Assembly (NCBI GenBank): GCA_010093485.1
Contig: MU001493.1
Location: forward strand, 901,599 to 965,598
From: Karstenula rhodostoma CBS 690.94
Lineage: Eukaryota > Ascomycota > Dothideomycetes > Pleosporales > Didymosphaeriaceae
DNA length: 64,000 nt
Direction: 5' to 3'
The translations under genes and the position numbers were made by a program. Shown one piece after another: positions 1-11,289 of the stretch. The notes below the pieces were generated by a model. It had not been told where the DNA came from and searched no databases. It saw only the letters and a program-made list of their open reading frames with translations. Numbering within the stretch: position 1 is the stretch's first letter; each line of letters opens with the position of its first letter.

Positions 1-52
1 GTGAGGAAGACTCCCCAATCAAGATTGGACTTCATGGGATTGTGCGCCCCAG

Positions 53-474
53 TCACCTCATCCTTAGGTTGAGAGGGAGATGTGACCAGCCATAGGTGCA
101 TTGCAGAGCTTCGTGGCAGTTGCAGACAATCTTTACAAAACCTAACCCCGACTCCTTCGGTTCGACCTTGAACATGTGGTATAGCATATCTTGCGAGCGC
201 GCCATAGCGTCTATAACTAGAATTAATAAAAGTAATACGACACCTGGAGTAGGTCCCACCTACCTTTGATGGCTTGAGACCCTGGGTGACACGTTATTTG
301 ACTCCAACCTTGGACGATGCCGTCGGGGTAGGTTATGAGCTGAGTTTCTTCTACCTGTCCATCCTTTTTGTCTCTCAACATATCGCGTAGCACGTCTTTG
401 AAGCCTCTCCAGTCGTTGAGGTAGTTAACATCTTTCTTCTTGGCTTGCACGACTAGCAACCAAGGGATCCTATC
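53..474 (-). pseudogene. RRM-like gene fragment, two exons
   Basis: Two open stretches join cleanly. The first runs from 474 (just after a stop) to 264, the second from 216 to a stop at 53. The 47 nt between them has a GTAGGT donor, a TTAAT branch-like site and a CTAG acceptor, and the frame is kept. The joined product of about 124 residues has an aromatic/basic stretch (DWRGFKDVLRD), a PDG turn and later GLGFVKI, which resembles RNP1 of an RNA recognition motif. I see no ATG in frame at the 5' end and no good donor upstream, so the first exon is missing or the gene has decayed. The RRM assignment rests on pattern only. It could be a live gene with an unrecognised first exon. Confidence 0.35.
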
Positions 475-1845
475 GTCCTATTTGGATTCATGTTTTGGGG
501 ACCTGACATGAGGGTATCTATAAGGTTATCGGAAGGAGTAGGTGGACTATATAGGCTTCTGGCGTAGTTGGTTGTGTGTATAAGGAGCTAGGGAAAAAGC
601 AGCGCACTTAACGGCTTATATACTTAGGAGATATAACTCCTTCTTCATATATAATCTCTTCAAGAAAAGTCAATTAAAGATCAATCAAGGAAAAGGCCCT
701 TCTAACAATATTCTAATGGGGGTTATCCGCCCACATATAACCCGTGAGAGGCAACTCAGTTTTTAGGTGTTAGATCTTATAACTCATCGTTTGAAACATT
801 GACAACTATTACCCAAGCCAAAACCAACTTAAAATGATCTAATAACTCCTGATTTGATTGTAGGAGATTGTGATTATTTGCTCACACAAAGCATTTACGG
901 TGGCTTTGTTTCATGTACAAGCCCAGTATGTGGTATCTGCTACAGGCAGTGACTCTTCGATCACAGCCCTGGAATCATGAAAAGGGTGCAGACAAAACCT
1001 TCGGTCGTGAACAATAGCCATTCCCTGTTTGGACGCCACTTGAGCATTTTTTATACGTCAAGCTACCTTAACTAGGTAGACTGAGCAGGTGACATCGGAG
1101 TCCGGCACATACAGTATCATTGACCAATTTGCGCCTCTTGTCGCCGCATAAGCGTCCTGTCTCTCATAGCAAGTTGTGTGACTTGAAGGTCCTGGTTTCA
1201 CAGATTTATTGTGCAGCATATTTCGCCTGAGGATTACACAGCGGTCGAACCTCTGACCTTGATAGCGCCTCTCGTCGATAGGAGCTGAAGGATACCAGCG
1301 TATAATTCGAAACACGCATCGTCGAAGAAGTACGTACCCTGCGTTTATGTTTGCCCTACGTATCTGATGAACATACCACACCCATCTTTCAGAAAAACAT
1401 GCACTCATGAATATATGGTAGTATGTAAGTTCATCATTTTTCAAGATGAGTCAAGTGACTATCACATTGAGCTTCTGCCAGCACCCAAGCTATACCGCTT
1501 TCGGACCAGCGCCACCAGCGCGAACAACGTGCATATCTACCCCCACTCAAAATCTGAAAGATCCTTAAGTGGTGACCAGATACCAGCAGAGGAACACTTT
1601 ATCCGATGAAGCTTCACTATACTAGATGCGGGCCTGCAGGATATCTGCCCGCTCTGAAAGGCTCGGCACCTACCCGATATAGTTAGATGAAGTTACATCT
1701 TGGACGTCGCTCCGGTTGATCGTTCTCGTGCGACCCAACATTTGCCTCCACTACAAGACCATGTATAACACTATCGCTTACAACAAACCTAGGTGCCTGT
1801 TAGCATTCTTTTGACGACTGCAAAGTCCGCAAACCACAATCTGGA
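475..1845. other. Intergenic stretch, partly AT-rich
   Basis: About 1.4 kb without a supportable gene. The part from about 500 to 900 looks AT-rich, with many TATA and ATAT steps. Short open frames exist near 1058-1444 (minus) and 1367-1609 (plus), but neither has a recognisable motif. The last 100 bases before 1846 are the presumed promoter and leader of the glycosylasparaginase gene. Confidence 0.5.
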
Positions 1846-2937
1846 ATGGGCACTTCCAAAATGATGCGGACCGCGACGATTGGCAGTCTGCTTGCATTGC
1901 ATGTTGCGGTACAAGCATCACCAAACCTTCCCTTCGTCATCAACACATGGGGAGGACCGTTCACCACAGCTACCGATGCAGCCTATCTCTCGCTCCGGAA
2001 CTCCACCGCTTCCGCCCTCGACGCTGTGCAAGTCGGCTGCTCCACTTGCGAGAAGAACCAATGTGATGGCTCGGTCGGCTTCGGTGGCTCGCCGGACGAG
2101 AATTGCGAGACAACCCTGGACGCCATGATCATGGACGGGACAACAATGAAATCTGGCAGCGTAGCAGGTTTGCGACGGATCAAAGATGCTATCGCAGTCG
2201 CGCGACATGTGCTCGAGTACACGACCCACACTCTTCTCGCGGGCGATCTGGCCACGCAATTCGCCGTCTCGAACGGCTTTCCCTTGAGCAATCTCACAAC
2301 GGCGGAACAAGCTAAGAGATGTGCAGCGTGGAGAGAGGACAATTGCCAACCCAATTACCGAATCAACGTGTCGCCAGACCCAAAGTCCTCGTGTGGACCT
2401 TACATCGGCATCGCACTCAACTCGTCATCACCGGCTTACAAAAGAGCACTCACGCCTGACGCAAGTCAAACATCCCACGACACTATCTCCATGATCACAA
2501 TTCACTCATCTGGTACGATGGCGGCCGGGACCTCCACCAACGGCGCAACCTGGAAAGTCCCCGGGCGCGTTGGCGACGGACCCATTACAGGCTCTGGATC
2601 CTATGTTGACGGCGACGTTGGAGGATGTGGCGCCACAGGCGATGGCGACATCATGATGCGTTTCCTCCCATGCTACCAGGCTGTCGAGAATTTGCGGCAG
2701 GGCATGAGCCCGAAGGATGCAGCCGAGGATGTCGTCAAACGTATCCTAAGGAAGTACCCGGACGGTTCCTACGGGATCGTCGTGGTGGACAAGCATGGCC
2801 AACATGGGGGTGCGGGATCGGGGTGGACCTTCACGTATGCATTCAGAGGAGGCAGTATGAATGCTACGGAGGTAGTGTCTGTACCGCCGTTGACTGAAAA
2901 CAGGAGAGGCGCAAGTGAGATGGTGATGCAAGCGTAG
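1846..2937 (+). CDS. Secreted N4-(beta-N-acetylglucosaminyl)-L-asparaginase (glycosylasparaginase)
   Basis: Single exon, 363 residues. The family cleaves the GlcNAc-Asn bond during breakdown of N-linked glycoproteins. It belongs to the Ntn hydrolases: the precursor cuts itself and frees a catalytic N-terminal Thr. Here the HDT sequence places that Thr at about residue 213 (DTISM). Before it are the alpha-subunit hallmarks: NTWGGPF near residue 33, DAVQVGC, a CSTCE cysteine pair and VGFGG. After it come SSGTMAAGTSTNG and GRVGDGPITGSG, which shape the active site, and a GDGDIMMRF segment. Residues 6-24 form a hydrophobic signal peptide, so a secreted or vacuolar enzyme is likely. The first ATG at 1846 is used; a second in-frame ATG at 1861 would give a tidier signal peptide. 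The length fits the family. Confidence 0.92.
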   Translation: MGTSKMMRTATIGSLLALHVAVQASPNLPFVINTWGGPFTTATDAAYLSLRNSTASALDAVQVGCSTCEKNQCDGSVGFGGSPDENCETTLDAMIMDGTTMKSGSVAGLRRIKDAIAVARHVLEYTTHTLLAGDLATQFAVSNGFPLSNLTTAEQAKRCAAWREDNCQPNYRINVSPDPKSSCGPYIGIALNSSSPAYKRALTPDASQTSHDTISMITIHSSGTMAAGTSTNGATWKVPGRVGDGPITGSGSYVDGDVGGCGATGDGDIMMRFLPCYQAVENLRQGMSPKDAAEDVVKRILRKYPDGSYGIVVVDKHGQHGGAGSGWTFTYAFRGGSMNATEVVSVPPLTENRRGASEMVMQA

Positions 2938-3080
2938 ATCTGGCGGTTTGAAGTGGTGATGTTTATTTCAAGTAGCTACACGTCAATTTAGGAACTTTCC
3001 ACACGATCATTGCTGAGCTCATTGAGGAATACTAGGGGTATGTATGTGTTTGCATAGTGTATGATATAATAAGCTGATAC

Positions 3081-3730
3081 CTATCCCTCAGTGATCACTC
3101 GACGTCCCCATCCCTCCTCCTCCGCCTCATCATCAGAGTCTGTCCAATCCTGGGCCACCGGTGCGGATGCTGCCTGCTGAGCTGGGACGCTCGACGCAAA
3201 CGCAGCAGGCGGGTGCCAGTCATATCCTGCCTGGCCATACGGCCTCACCAAGGTCCCACCCGTCGACCACTCCAGGATGGACTCAAGTCCATTCCGGTGC
3301 ACATGCGCTTGTCCGAACATCTTGAAGAGCTTGCTATATCAAATCAGTCACCCGATGCTCTTTTACACTTGCAAAGCACCCGCGTGACATCCACATTGCA
3401 TTCTTACCCCTGCTGATCGTTCCAGCCAAGCCGCATCGTGCAATGTTTGTTCGGATTTTGGTGCCAGTCCTTCCGGATGTATACGAATGGTGTGAGGTTC
3501 TCGGCTGGCGGATGCGTGTTGTGTCCGGATGCGAATGCGGCGACGATTGAACCGAGGGGAAGCCAGAGGATGCCATTGCTGGCGCTTCTTCGTTGATCGT
3601 GGGTTCGGAAGACATCGGGGTCGAATTGTACGTTGCGGAGAAGCTTGTCGTCGGGAGCTGAAGCGTTGGGATGTGGCGGTGCGAGCGACCACACGGTAGG
3701 CTTAATGTAGAAGGTGATTTGGAGAGACAT
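3081..3730 (-). CDS. Hypothetical protein, 191 aa, two exons
   Basis: Exons at 3730-3408 and 3333-3081, separated by a 74 nt intron with a GTAAGA donor and a TATAG acceptor; the joined frame gives 191 residues. I do not recognise the family. The N-terminal two thirds look folded, with aromatic-rich strands (ITFYIKPTVW, GILWLPLGSIVAAFASG, FVYIRKDWHQNP). The C-terminus is low complexity: Ala/Pro-rich, then acidic (DWTDSDDEAEEEGWG). No signal peptide or membrane segment is seen. It converges with the glycosylasparaginase gene, whose stop lies 143 bp away. The intron and clean frame make it likely to be a real gene. Confidence 0.7.
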
Positions 3731-5151
3731 AGTTGATATTTACCTCGTTTGTAGAGTGTGGATTCTGTGCGAATTCAGCGTAGAGGAGATCTGTTTATCA
3801 GATGTCTGTCGTTGTTGGGAGAAGGAAAGTTCGAAAAGAAATTGTGTATATAAAACTTGCGAGGGCGTTTGCCCAGCAACGGCGCGGTGAAGGTGAAAGG
3901 TAGCACCCATCTCCAAAGAAATTACCACTCATTCATGATAAGGATTCCCGAATACCAGCCTACACATGTTCTTATATACAATAGTTATTTGCTACCTTAA
4001 GCAGGCGCATGATGGGCATTTTGTCAACCTTGTGCCCATGATGCCCTCACATGTTTCAAGGCTGGTTGTTATGGTCTCTAACCTTCAAGTGCAAACGTGA
4101 TTGTTCTTTCGCCGACTTTGGCACCACTGCACATGATCACATGTACACTATGATGTTATTCATGAACCTGGCACACAGAAGTGTACACAAAGCTGTATAT
4201 GAGCCAAAGTTGCGGCTAAGAAACATTCAGAATGCATAAGATAGCTCGCACACCCATAATCTCAATTAGAACCAAAGGGAGACCATCCCACACATCGTTC
4301 ATGTCTGAAAAAAGGATGTAATCAAAATACAAGTGGGAGCAGTTGAATTCTCTAATTAGTCTAATTTTGAACTATGCACCCTGCACCGCAGCTCCCGTTA
4401 CCTTGATCCACAAACGCTTCAAGTACTACTCAGGTATTGCGAGGAAGTGGTCATAATGATGGTATACAAGATGAAGGGCTTGCAAGAAGAGGGTGACTGG
4501 CTACGTGTAGGACAGTGTATTGTAATATATTCTAAATACAATCTGATCAAGGGAGAGCTGTGGATGAAAGTATAGGCACAATATAGGTCGACATAAAAAC
4601 AAAAAAGGACGGTGCAGTAAAGTCGAGCTGGGCGGGACGCCGTCGACGCGCCAGTGGCATGTGGCCTGATTTAACCGTTTTGATTATTCGCCGACATACG
4701 TAGCATAATCTAGGCCACTGTTACACCGGTAACCGCATCACGCACAGGCTGGCCTACCGGCATCTGCAATCATGACGATCACGCGATTGTTCGGTGCAAA
4801 CTTTTCCCGTATACGACAAGTAAGCGTAGGAGTTGCCACCAATATTGGGACAGAATACATGGTATGGTGGTGTTTGTAGATGAAAATGCAATACCACGAA
4901 AGTTGGGTAAAAGACGGCTAGCACTCAAGCCCAATGCCAGTTCTCTTGCAAGGTGAACAGGTAGTCTCAATGTGGAAGATGTTTTTCATGAATTCTTTGT
5001 GATGGCCCTCATATACCAGGCACAGACCTGGCCTCGCTCGACCATATCATCGCTTGCCAATCCGCACTTGTGTTTCCTTTACGGTGAGAAACGAGGATAT
5101 GATTGACCCATTCAATACCACACACACGGCGTCGACATGTAAGATCCTCTC
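3731..5151. other. Intergenic, no gene seen
   Basis: About 1.4 kb between two minus-strand genes. The first part is the promoter of the gene starting at 3730. Several runs carry TATA-like AT-rich tracts (3960-4000, 4500-4560). No frame has a recognisable motif, and no RNA gene was recognised by eye. Confidence 0.5.
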
Positions 5152-5557
5152 TCACCTGCAGGCCCGTTAGTTTTCAATCTGCGGCTTCAATACCAAATAC
5201 TAACCATAAATGCGGCCACACAGTCACGAACCCCTGTGCTCCTTCTTTCTTCTCCTGCTCCCCCACAGCGTCGGCAGACCACGGAAGCTCATGCGGCGAG
5301 ACCTTCGTTGCCTCAGCCTCCTTCCCGAGTGAATACTTGACGAGCCAGATGAGCTGGTTCCGGCGGGCGGCATTGTCATCGCAGCCCTTCTCCTTGACAG
5401 TCTTGTACATCTTGGGACCTGCTGACTGCGCCTGTTCGAGAATCTGGCCGACACGCGCCTTGCTGCTGAGACCCGGACCGCCAGTAAAGGTTCGGCCGGA
5501 TGTAAGGCGGAGGTTACGTGCGCGCGCGCCAGTGGTGTTGAACACGTATCGAATCAT
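5152..5557 (-). CDS. Hypothetical protein, probably mitochondrial, 118 aa
   Basis: Start at the ATG at 5557, giving MIRYVFNTTGARARNLRL, rich in Arg and free of acidic residues, as in mitochondrial presequences. The main exon runs 5557-5205. A GTTAGT donor, a perfect ACTAAC branch point and a CTGCAG acceptor define a 49 nt intron (5204-5156), leaving only four coding bases in the last exon: one completes a Trp codon and TGA follows. Without splicing the frame runs to a stop at 5174. The mature part is basic and helix-prone (AGPKMYKTVKEKG, NQLIWLVKYSLGKEAEATKVSPHELPW without a clear motif). I do not recognise the family; a small inner-membrane complex subunit is one possibility. Confidence 0.55.
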
Positions 5558-6340
5558 GATGGTGGAGATTGCTTGCTGAGCCGTTGTGTTGGGTGTTGAC
5601 GTCAAGGAATAGGTTTGGTCAGCGAGACTGAGTTATGAAGTAGAATAATGCTGAGGCTCTAGGTAAGCGGAGATGAAGTGACGAGAAATTGGGTGTACGG
5701 TCCATCGCGTGGCAGATAGCGAAGGCGCAAGCTGAACGGTCAGCGTCTTGCTTCACGGCGTCCTTTGCGGAAAGAATGCGCCGTTATCGGCTGGGAACCA
5801 CGTGGGCGTGCCGAAATTGCGTCGAACAGTTGGAGAAGTTCCGAGTTACGGTACAATCAGGTTCGGCTTCCCGTCGTTGGCTACGCTTTCCGTTTGTGAG
5901 GTCAGCTGCATTCAGTGCCAACTCTATGAGAGGACTTATCCGAGGGGCTACAATGGCTAAGCTCATTACATTCATTTCTCTATGTATAACATTCCAGATC
6001 TCTTGCTTTTATGAGAAGCTACATATGTGATGGCTGATAATGGAACGTGTGAAGGAACGTTGGAGACGTCCTTTCCTGACTCGGTTAGCTTCTTCGGTCC
6101 CTGCAGCAATCGGGAGCTTGGACCCTGTGCGTCATCCATCACAGCTGCAACAACAACCTCCCACACCGTATCGCAGTTGGGCTCCCATCTTGAACTTGTC
6201 GATATTGCGGAGCAGGTAGATCATGTTGTAAACTCAAACATACATCAACCATCTGCGTAGTCATTGTAGCTCCATGCATAGCTCAACCTAAGCGCACTCA
6301 TACCTCACTCATTCATCCAAGCCCGCTTCTTGACTTGGCC
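5558..6340. other. Divergent promoter region
   Basis: About 780 bp between the start of the minus-strand unknown gene and the plus-strand S1/P1 nuclease gene. It should hold both promoters. Several short frames overlap one another; none shows a motif, signal peptide or splice structure, so none is called. Confidence 0.5.
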
Positions 6341-7353
6341 ATGCAGTTCCTGAATGTAGTAGCACTGCTTTCAGCTTCAGCAGTGGCCTGGAGTACCGAT
6401 GGTACGCATTTACCCTCCCATTAGTATCAATGCTAAACACCCACAGTCCACAACCAGATCGGATTCATGGCCGAGCAGTTTCTCGAGCCGCACACCGCCG
6501 CCGTCCTTGAACACATCCTCGAACCGCAATACAACGGATCGATAGGCCGTGCCGCAGCATGGGCCGACGGCTACGCGCACACAGACGAAGGCCGCTTCTC
6601 ATACCAATGGCACTGGATTGATTCCCACGACTACCCACCCCAACGCTGCGACCTAGACTACGACCGAGACTGCGCGAAGGGCGGTTGTGTGGTCTCCGCG
6701 ATTGAGAACCAGACGAGTATACTTCGGGGTTGCATTTCGGACGTGAAAGCAGGTAGCCTTGCCAACGGTGCAAACCTCACTTGCTCTTACGCTTTGAAGT
6801 GGGTGTCGCATTTCCTGGGCGACATTGCGCAGCCCTTGCATGCATCGGGGCGCGCAGCAGGAGGCAACTTCTTCAGAGTGAAGTTCGGCAACGTGTCTAC
6901 TGAGCTCCACGCGGTGAGTTCTCTCCCCAAACTACACCTCAAGAGAAGAACTGACGCATAGTCCAGGTGTGGGACCACTACATTCCCTACGCCGCTGCTG
7001 CAGCCACCCACCCCTTCTCGAACCAGACGATCGCACCCTTCTTCGAGCACCTCGTATCCCGCATCCGAAAAGACTTGTTTTGGGAAGCTCCGTACATGTG
7101 GCTGGCGTGCAGCGATCCTTCCACACCTGTAGAATGCGCGACCGGTTGGGCACGCGAAAGCAACAAGTGGACGTGCGACTACGTGTATAGCCGGGTAAAC
7201 GCGACCAGCGACCTGGCTACGGATGGGTACGCTGCAGGCGGAGTGCCCATTGTTGAGTTGCAGATAAGCAAGGCGGCACTGCGGCTGGCTACTTGGCTCA
7301 ACAAGTTGGTTGGGGAGGAAAGCCAAAAGCAGGTTGACCAGGTTGAGTTATGA
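6341..7353 (+). CDS. Secreted S1/P1-type zinc nuclease
   Basis: Three exons: 6341-6401, 6447-6913 and 6967-7353, 304 residues. A signal peptide (LNVVALLSASAVA) ends just before a Trp, as required in this family, where the mature N-terminal Trp binds zinc. The zinc ligands can all be placed: Trp, His (DVHNQ), Asp (AAWADG), His (YQWHWID), His and Asp (SHFLGD), His (QPLH), His and Asp (LHAVWD). The enzyme class degrades single-stranded DNA and RNA and often removes 3' phosphates, here presumably outside the cell. Two usually conserved spots differ: the GGND motif reads GGNF and the TNLH motif reads TELH. Several NxT/NxS sites suggest glycosylation. Both introns have GTACGC/GTGAGT donors and CAG acceptors. 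Confidence 0.93.
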
Positions 7354-7696
7354 TGAGCTGTCTCGCGAATCGCAATTGTATTTCCTGGTCATGCGAGGCC
7401 AACCATACCTACAACTTCCACAGGTGCCGAAGGGTAAGCTTGGTCATTACCGAAAGCACAGCAGCACACTCTTTGAATAGGAGATGTTGCAAAAATCGGT
7501 AGCTCCTGATTTCTATTCTTGATATATCCCAGGGTAACTTATACTCGTATTTACGTTGAAATCGACAACATGATTATTCGGGTAGACATAGGTTACGGCG
7601 TTTGGAAAGCCCGAATGTTTCTTCCTGTCCCTTTCCACCTTTATAAAGGCTTCTCGACATCTCATTCCGCCAATCCATTTCCGCAACCAACCCCCC
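7354..7696. other. Convergent intergenic space
   Basis: 343 bp between the stop of the S1/P1 nuclease gene and the stop of the VOC dioxygenase gene, so it should hold both 3' ends. An AT-rich stretch lies at 7500-7570. No gene seen. Confidence 0.5.
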
Positions 7697-8740
7697 TCAA
7701 TCCAAAAACCACTTCGGACACTCCGGCCCCCAAACCGCCAGACTCTCATGCCTCGCCTCTCCCCACCCAACCGGCGTCTCCTCACTCACCAAATCCCCAT
7801 CCGCATAATGTTCCACCATATTCCCGCTGGTATCCCACCAGTAGTCAAACAGCTGCGATCCCAGTATATGCCGCCCGACGCCCCACACACTTCTATAACC
7901 TTTCTTCGCCAGCCACTCGTGCCCGAGGTTCTGCGAGTCGAAGTCGTGCACCTCGAACGAGCAGTGGTGGACGTGCGCCGTGGGGTTTGACGACATGAAG
8001 AAGGTATGGTGGTCGGTGTAGGCGGGGCCGAGGTCGATGTGGAGGAAAGCAGCGACGTCTTTCCGTCCCCCCTGGGCGTCGTCGTCGACGAAGAGGAAGT
8101 CCGTGGGCGCCAGGTTGAAATGCCGCGTGTAGAAGGCGAGTTGCGCTGGGAAGTTTGTCACGCAGAGGCCGTAGTGGCCCAGTTTGTGGACTGCGGCGGG
8201 GCCCGGGGAGAAGCGCTGGAAGGTGGCGATGCGGGGCTTTTGGACTTCGTAGTTTGTTTGGAGGATTGGGGGGATGGGGCCCGCGGCCTGCGGGGTTTGG
8301 CCGTAGAGCAGGTTGATTGGGAAGTTGTCGGGGTCGAGGATCGTGACCATGTGGCCGCCACCCGGGGCGTCGTGCAGGTCCTGGATCGCGGAGGCGCCTG
8401 GTATCTTTGCGGCCCTGAAGTTGGGTTGTTAGATAGTGTGGTCTTTGATTTGTCAAGGAGGTACGCACTTCTCCAGCTCCGCATAGCTCTCTACCTCAAA
8501 TGCGCCCCCAAGGAACTTCTTCTCCCCTTCCTGCGCGTAGTACACGTACTGGTCCGTCCCGTATCCCTTGAACCACCTCTTCCCCTCAGCCTTCTGCGCC
8601 ACGCTCATGCCAAAGTCGCGCAAGAACGTCGTTATCTCGGCTAGATCTGGGTGCTGGTATCGCATGTGCGAGAGTTTGGTGATTTTGACTTGGACATCGC
8701 GGTCGATGTTCTGAGATGCTTGCCATTCGCGGAGGGACAT
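7697..8740 (-). CDS. Two-domain VOC enzyme, extradiol (catechol 2,3-) dioxygenase-like
   Basis: Exons 8740-8469 and 8414-7697, intron with a GTGCGT donor, TCTAAC branch and CAG acceptor; 329 residues. The protein has two vicinal-oxygen-chelate modules, as in class I extradiol dioxygenases. The N-terminal module begins at about residue 20 (KLSHMRYQHPDL). The C-terminal module carries a full iron triad: His in KLGHYGL, His in HVHHCSFEV and Glu in NMVEHYADG. Such enzymes open aromatic rings next to a diol. In fungi close relatives are found near aromatic catabolism or pigment genes, but no such partner is seen here. No signal peptide, so cytosolic. The substrate cannot be read from the sequence. 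Confidence 0.88.
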
Positions 8741-9283
8741 GCGGTTGGAGGGAATGGCAGCATCCTGGGGGACGCTTGCGCCGCGCGCAGGGGAGGCTTC
8801 TCGGCTTGACTGCTGCAGTAGGGATTAGTATTCAGAGATGCCAGACGCTTTTCCTGGCTTTGGAGGTTTTTGCTGCTCGGATATGTTCATGTGGGGCTTC
8901 CGTACATTCGGGGTGATCTTTTCTTGCAGCTCTTCAAAAGCCATCGTTTTCTGTTAGAGTATGACTTGTACTGAGGTTTGGTCTCGTGATATAGCCCTGG
9001 AGCATATCTCACATGCTGCATGTTGGCGCCAATGATGTTCATATATCGGTGATGTGGGGAAGTGCACTCAGGTGCCGACGGAGATGCTAATGTGGGGTGC
9101 CGCGCTAAGATGTCCACAAGAGCTGGTCTGGATATTCCCAATCCGGGGATAGTAAAGTACAATAACACTAATATCTTGCTGCTGTCAAGAACAGCTTAGG
9201 GTGATGAGGCCATCCAGGATCGAGGTTGATGTGCTTCGCGCCATCCCCACATCCCGAACATACCTACCTCGAACTCTCAAACC
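8741..9283. other. Promoter of the VOC gene and 3' region of the dehydratase gene
   Basis: About 540 bp between two minus-strand genes. Short frames (for example 8887-9168 on the minus strand) show no motif. No gene called. Confidence 0.5.
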
Positions 9284-10150
9284 TTATATCACAAGGCTAG
9301 CATCTTTTCTATATCCCATCTTCTTCCTCCTACCAATAATTTTCGTCCTCTGCTTCACCATGTACGTGAACATCGTATACGCGCCTACACAGCATCAGTT
9401 CCTGGCCCTCTAGACCGCACGCAACCCACTTACCCGGCACGTATAACGCCAGCAAAAAGTACCACACGTACGGCAACGCAGCATTGACCTTACGCACAGG
9501 TACCACACTCCTATACATCAGCCACCACTCTGCACCGATACCGACAGGGTACAAAGGATAGAACATGGTATACCTTTCCGTCATCCCTTAGCATAGGCCT
9601 TTTGCAACCAGCAATCTCACTGGAAAGGGGCCCGGGTTTCAACATACCGAAGCCAGACGAGAGATTTTGACGCCTTGCGGTGCAAGTTCAGCGCAAGATA
9701 CAAATAACGAATCGCATCTGCCGCGGCCCATACAAGCACCAAGACGAAGAAAGCATCAGAGGAGGCGGTGCTGGAGGGGAAGCACCACCAGATCATCCAG
9801 ACTTGGATGCAGCGTGTGAGGACCTGTATAGCTGTTGTGCTGACGGGTGACTTGACAATGCCTACAAATACATCAATCAGCGGTTGTACAAGTACGAGGA
9901 GCGCGGGCGTGAGGATGTACATACCAACGCCGGCGTGCACAATCTCGATAAGCGTGAGCGTCTGCGTCCATCGCGCGAGGGGCTCTACTTCGCGAAAGAT
10001 CTCGGCTTTAGAAGAACCGAGAAAGACGAAGATGAACGCTGTGATGCCGATTGCTGACCACAGCGCAGCGAAAACAGCATTGTAGAAGGTGAGGTATTGG
10101 ATGCGGAGCTGGCTTGCATCGCTACGCGCCGACGGCTTGTTGCTTGCCAT
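9284..10150 (-). CDS. PHS1: Very-long-chain 3-hydroxyacyl-CoA dehydratase, PHS1/HACD family
   Basis: Exons 10150-9648, 9573-9434 and 9384-9284, 247 residues. The family removes water from 3-hydroxyacyl-CoA in the third step of fatty-acid elongation in the ER membrane, feeding sphingolipid synthesis. The protein is mostly hydrophobic with about six membrane segments. The signature lies across the first exon join: WLRYTMF followed by YPVGIGAEWWLMY, which supplies the catalytic Tyr and Glu. The C-terminus is short and basic (KQRTKIIGRRKK), as in relatives, with a possible ER-retention role. Both introns have good signals (GTATGT and GTAAGT donors) and all joins keep frame. It should be a single-copy essential gene. 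Confidence 0.92.
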
Positions 10151-11289
10151 CTTGCTGAGGTGTGGCGGGTATCAGTAGCGATGTTGTGAGGGGTGGAAAA
10201 TTGTGATAGAGCTGGCTCTTGGTGTTGACCGAGGCAGATCGAATTGGGTGCGTAGACCGAGGCTAAAGCTCCGCTTGTGTGCATCCATCTGTGGAGATAT
10301 CGTCGACCGGAAAGGAGTGTCTGTTCATGGTTTCGGCTTGTAGAGAGGTAGCCGGAGAACAGAAGTCCCGCTTTGCCTGCACTGGAAAGATACTGTGGCA
10401 ATTGCTGCCCCAGCCCCAGCCGCCTCGTAACAAATCAGCCCGAGATCTGCAAAGGAGAGCATGTACGATGAGTATTCATAGCATTCCCAGTACGGAAGCG
10501 TCAAACCATGTCCAGAAAGAACTCGAGTATGTCCTCACCCAACCTACCCAATCAGGCAACCCCTCAACCCCATGAATCGCAGCGCACGAGTTCCGCCGCA
10601 AAACCGGCCCCACCACGTGGCCAACATGCTTGATTGGGCAAATAGCTGAAAGGCGTCGATCGCAGCGCATGTGTCCCGCCGCGAACCGCGCTGACGGCGG
10701 TTCGAAGTGTCGACGGCGTGTTCGCGGCCACTAAGCGGCTTGCGGGACCAGTTTTTCATTCATGGTCTAAAATTCCGACTCGCAAATTGTTGCCGAGCAT
10801 GTTGTCGTCGCCGGGAAGTGGAACAACAGTGTATAGCCACGTGTTTGTCCAGGAGGCGGTGGGAACTGGTTCGCGTCTGCAGCTGCAGCTGCAGCATCTA
10901 AAGCACGACAGGACGCCTGCGTACAGTGCCTCGTCAAATGTGCTTAGTCGTAATGTCAAACCCAGCGTCGAAAACAGCGAACAATACCTCTAAATGAGGA
11001 TAGAATGCCATGCTGCTAAGTAGAAGTCGAAGCAGAGGGGACTCGAAACAAGTGCAATCGATTTCTATCAAGAGAAGCAGGGTTTCGTATGGCGCACCCC
11101 TTTGTGAATGAGCACGGCTCCAGCTGGCACCGGAGGCTCCCATGAGCTCGTTAAGCTACCCATTGGACATGGCTGAGATATTTAGATAATTTGAAGACGA
11201 ACGTGTAAGGTGGACCGACGTTGAGGGTCTACCTTCCGAGCGTTTCGGAAAGGAAACTGCGCTAGCCCCAATGTGGAGGCTTGTTTACA
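10151..11289. other. Divergent promoter region, PHS1-like / TINA-like
   Basis: About 1.1 kb between two divergent starts. A short CAGCTG-rich tract sits at 10877-10893, a palindromic E-box-like run. Several overlapping short frames on both strands lack motifs. No gene called. Confidence 0.5.

Noticed and set aside
1058..1444. Minus-strand open frame of 128 codons
   Set aside because: Begins with TTG, has no motif and overlaps another open frame; likely chance.
8006..8644. Plus-strand open frame of 212 codons
   Set aside because: It is the antisense of the VOC dioxygenase gene, which has clear domains and splice sites.
9201..10150. Biosynthetic gene cluster around the VOC dioxygenase
   Set aside because: Neighbours are an S1 nuclease and a lipid-elongation enzyme; no polyketide, peptide or terpene backbone gene, transporter or regulator is nearby.
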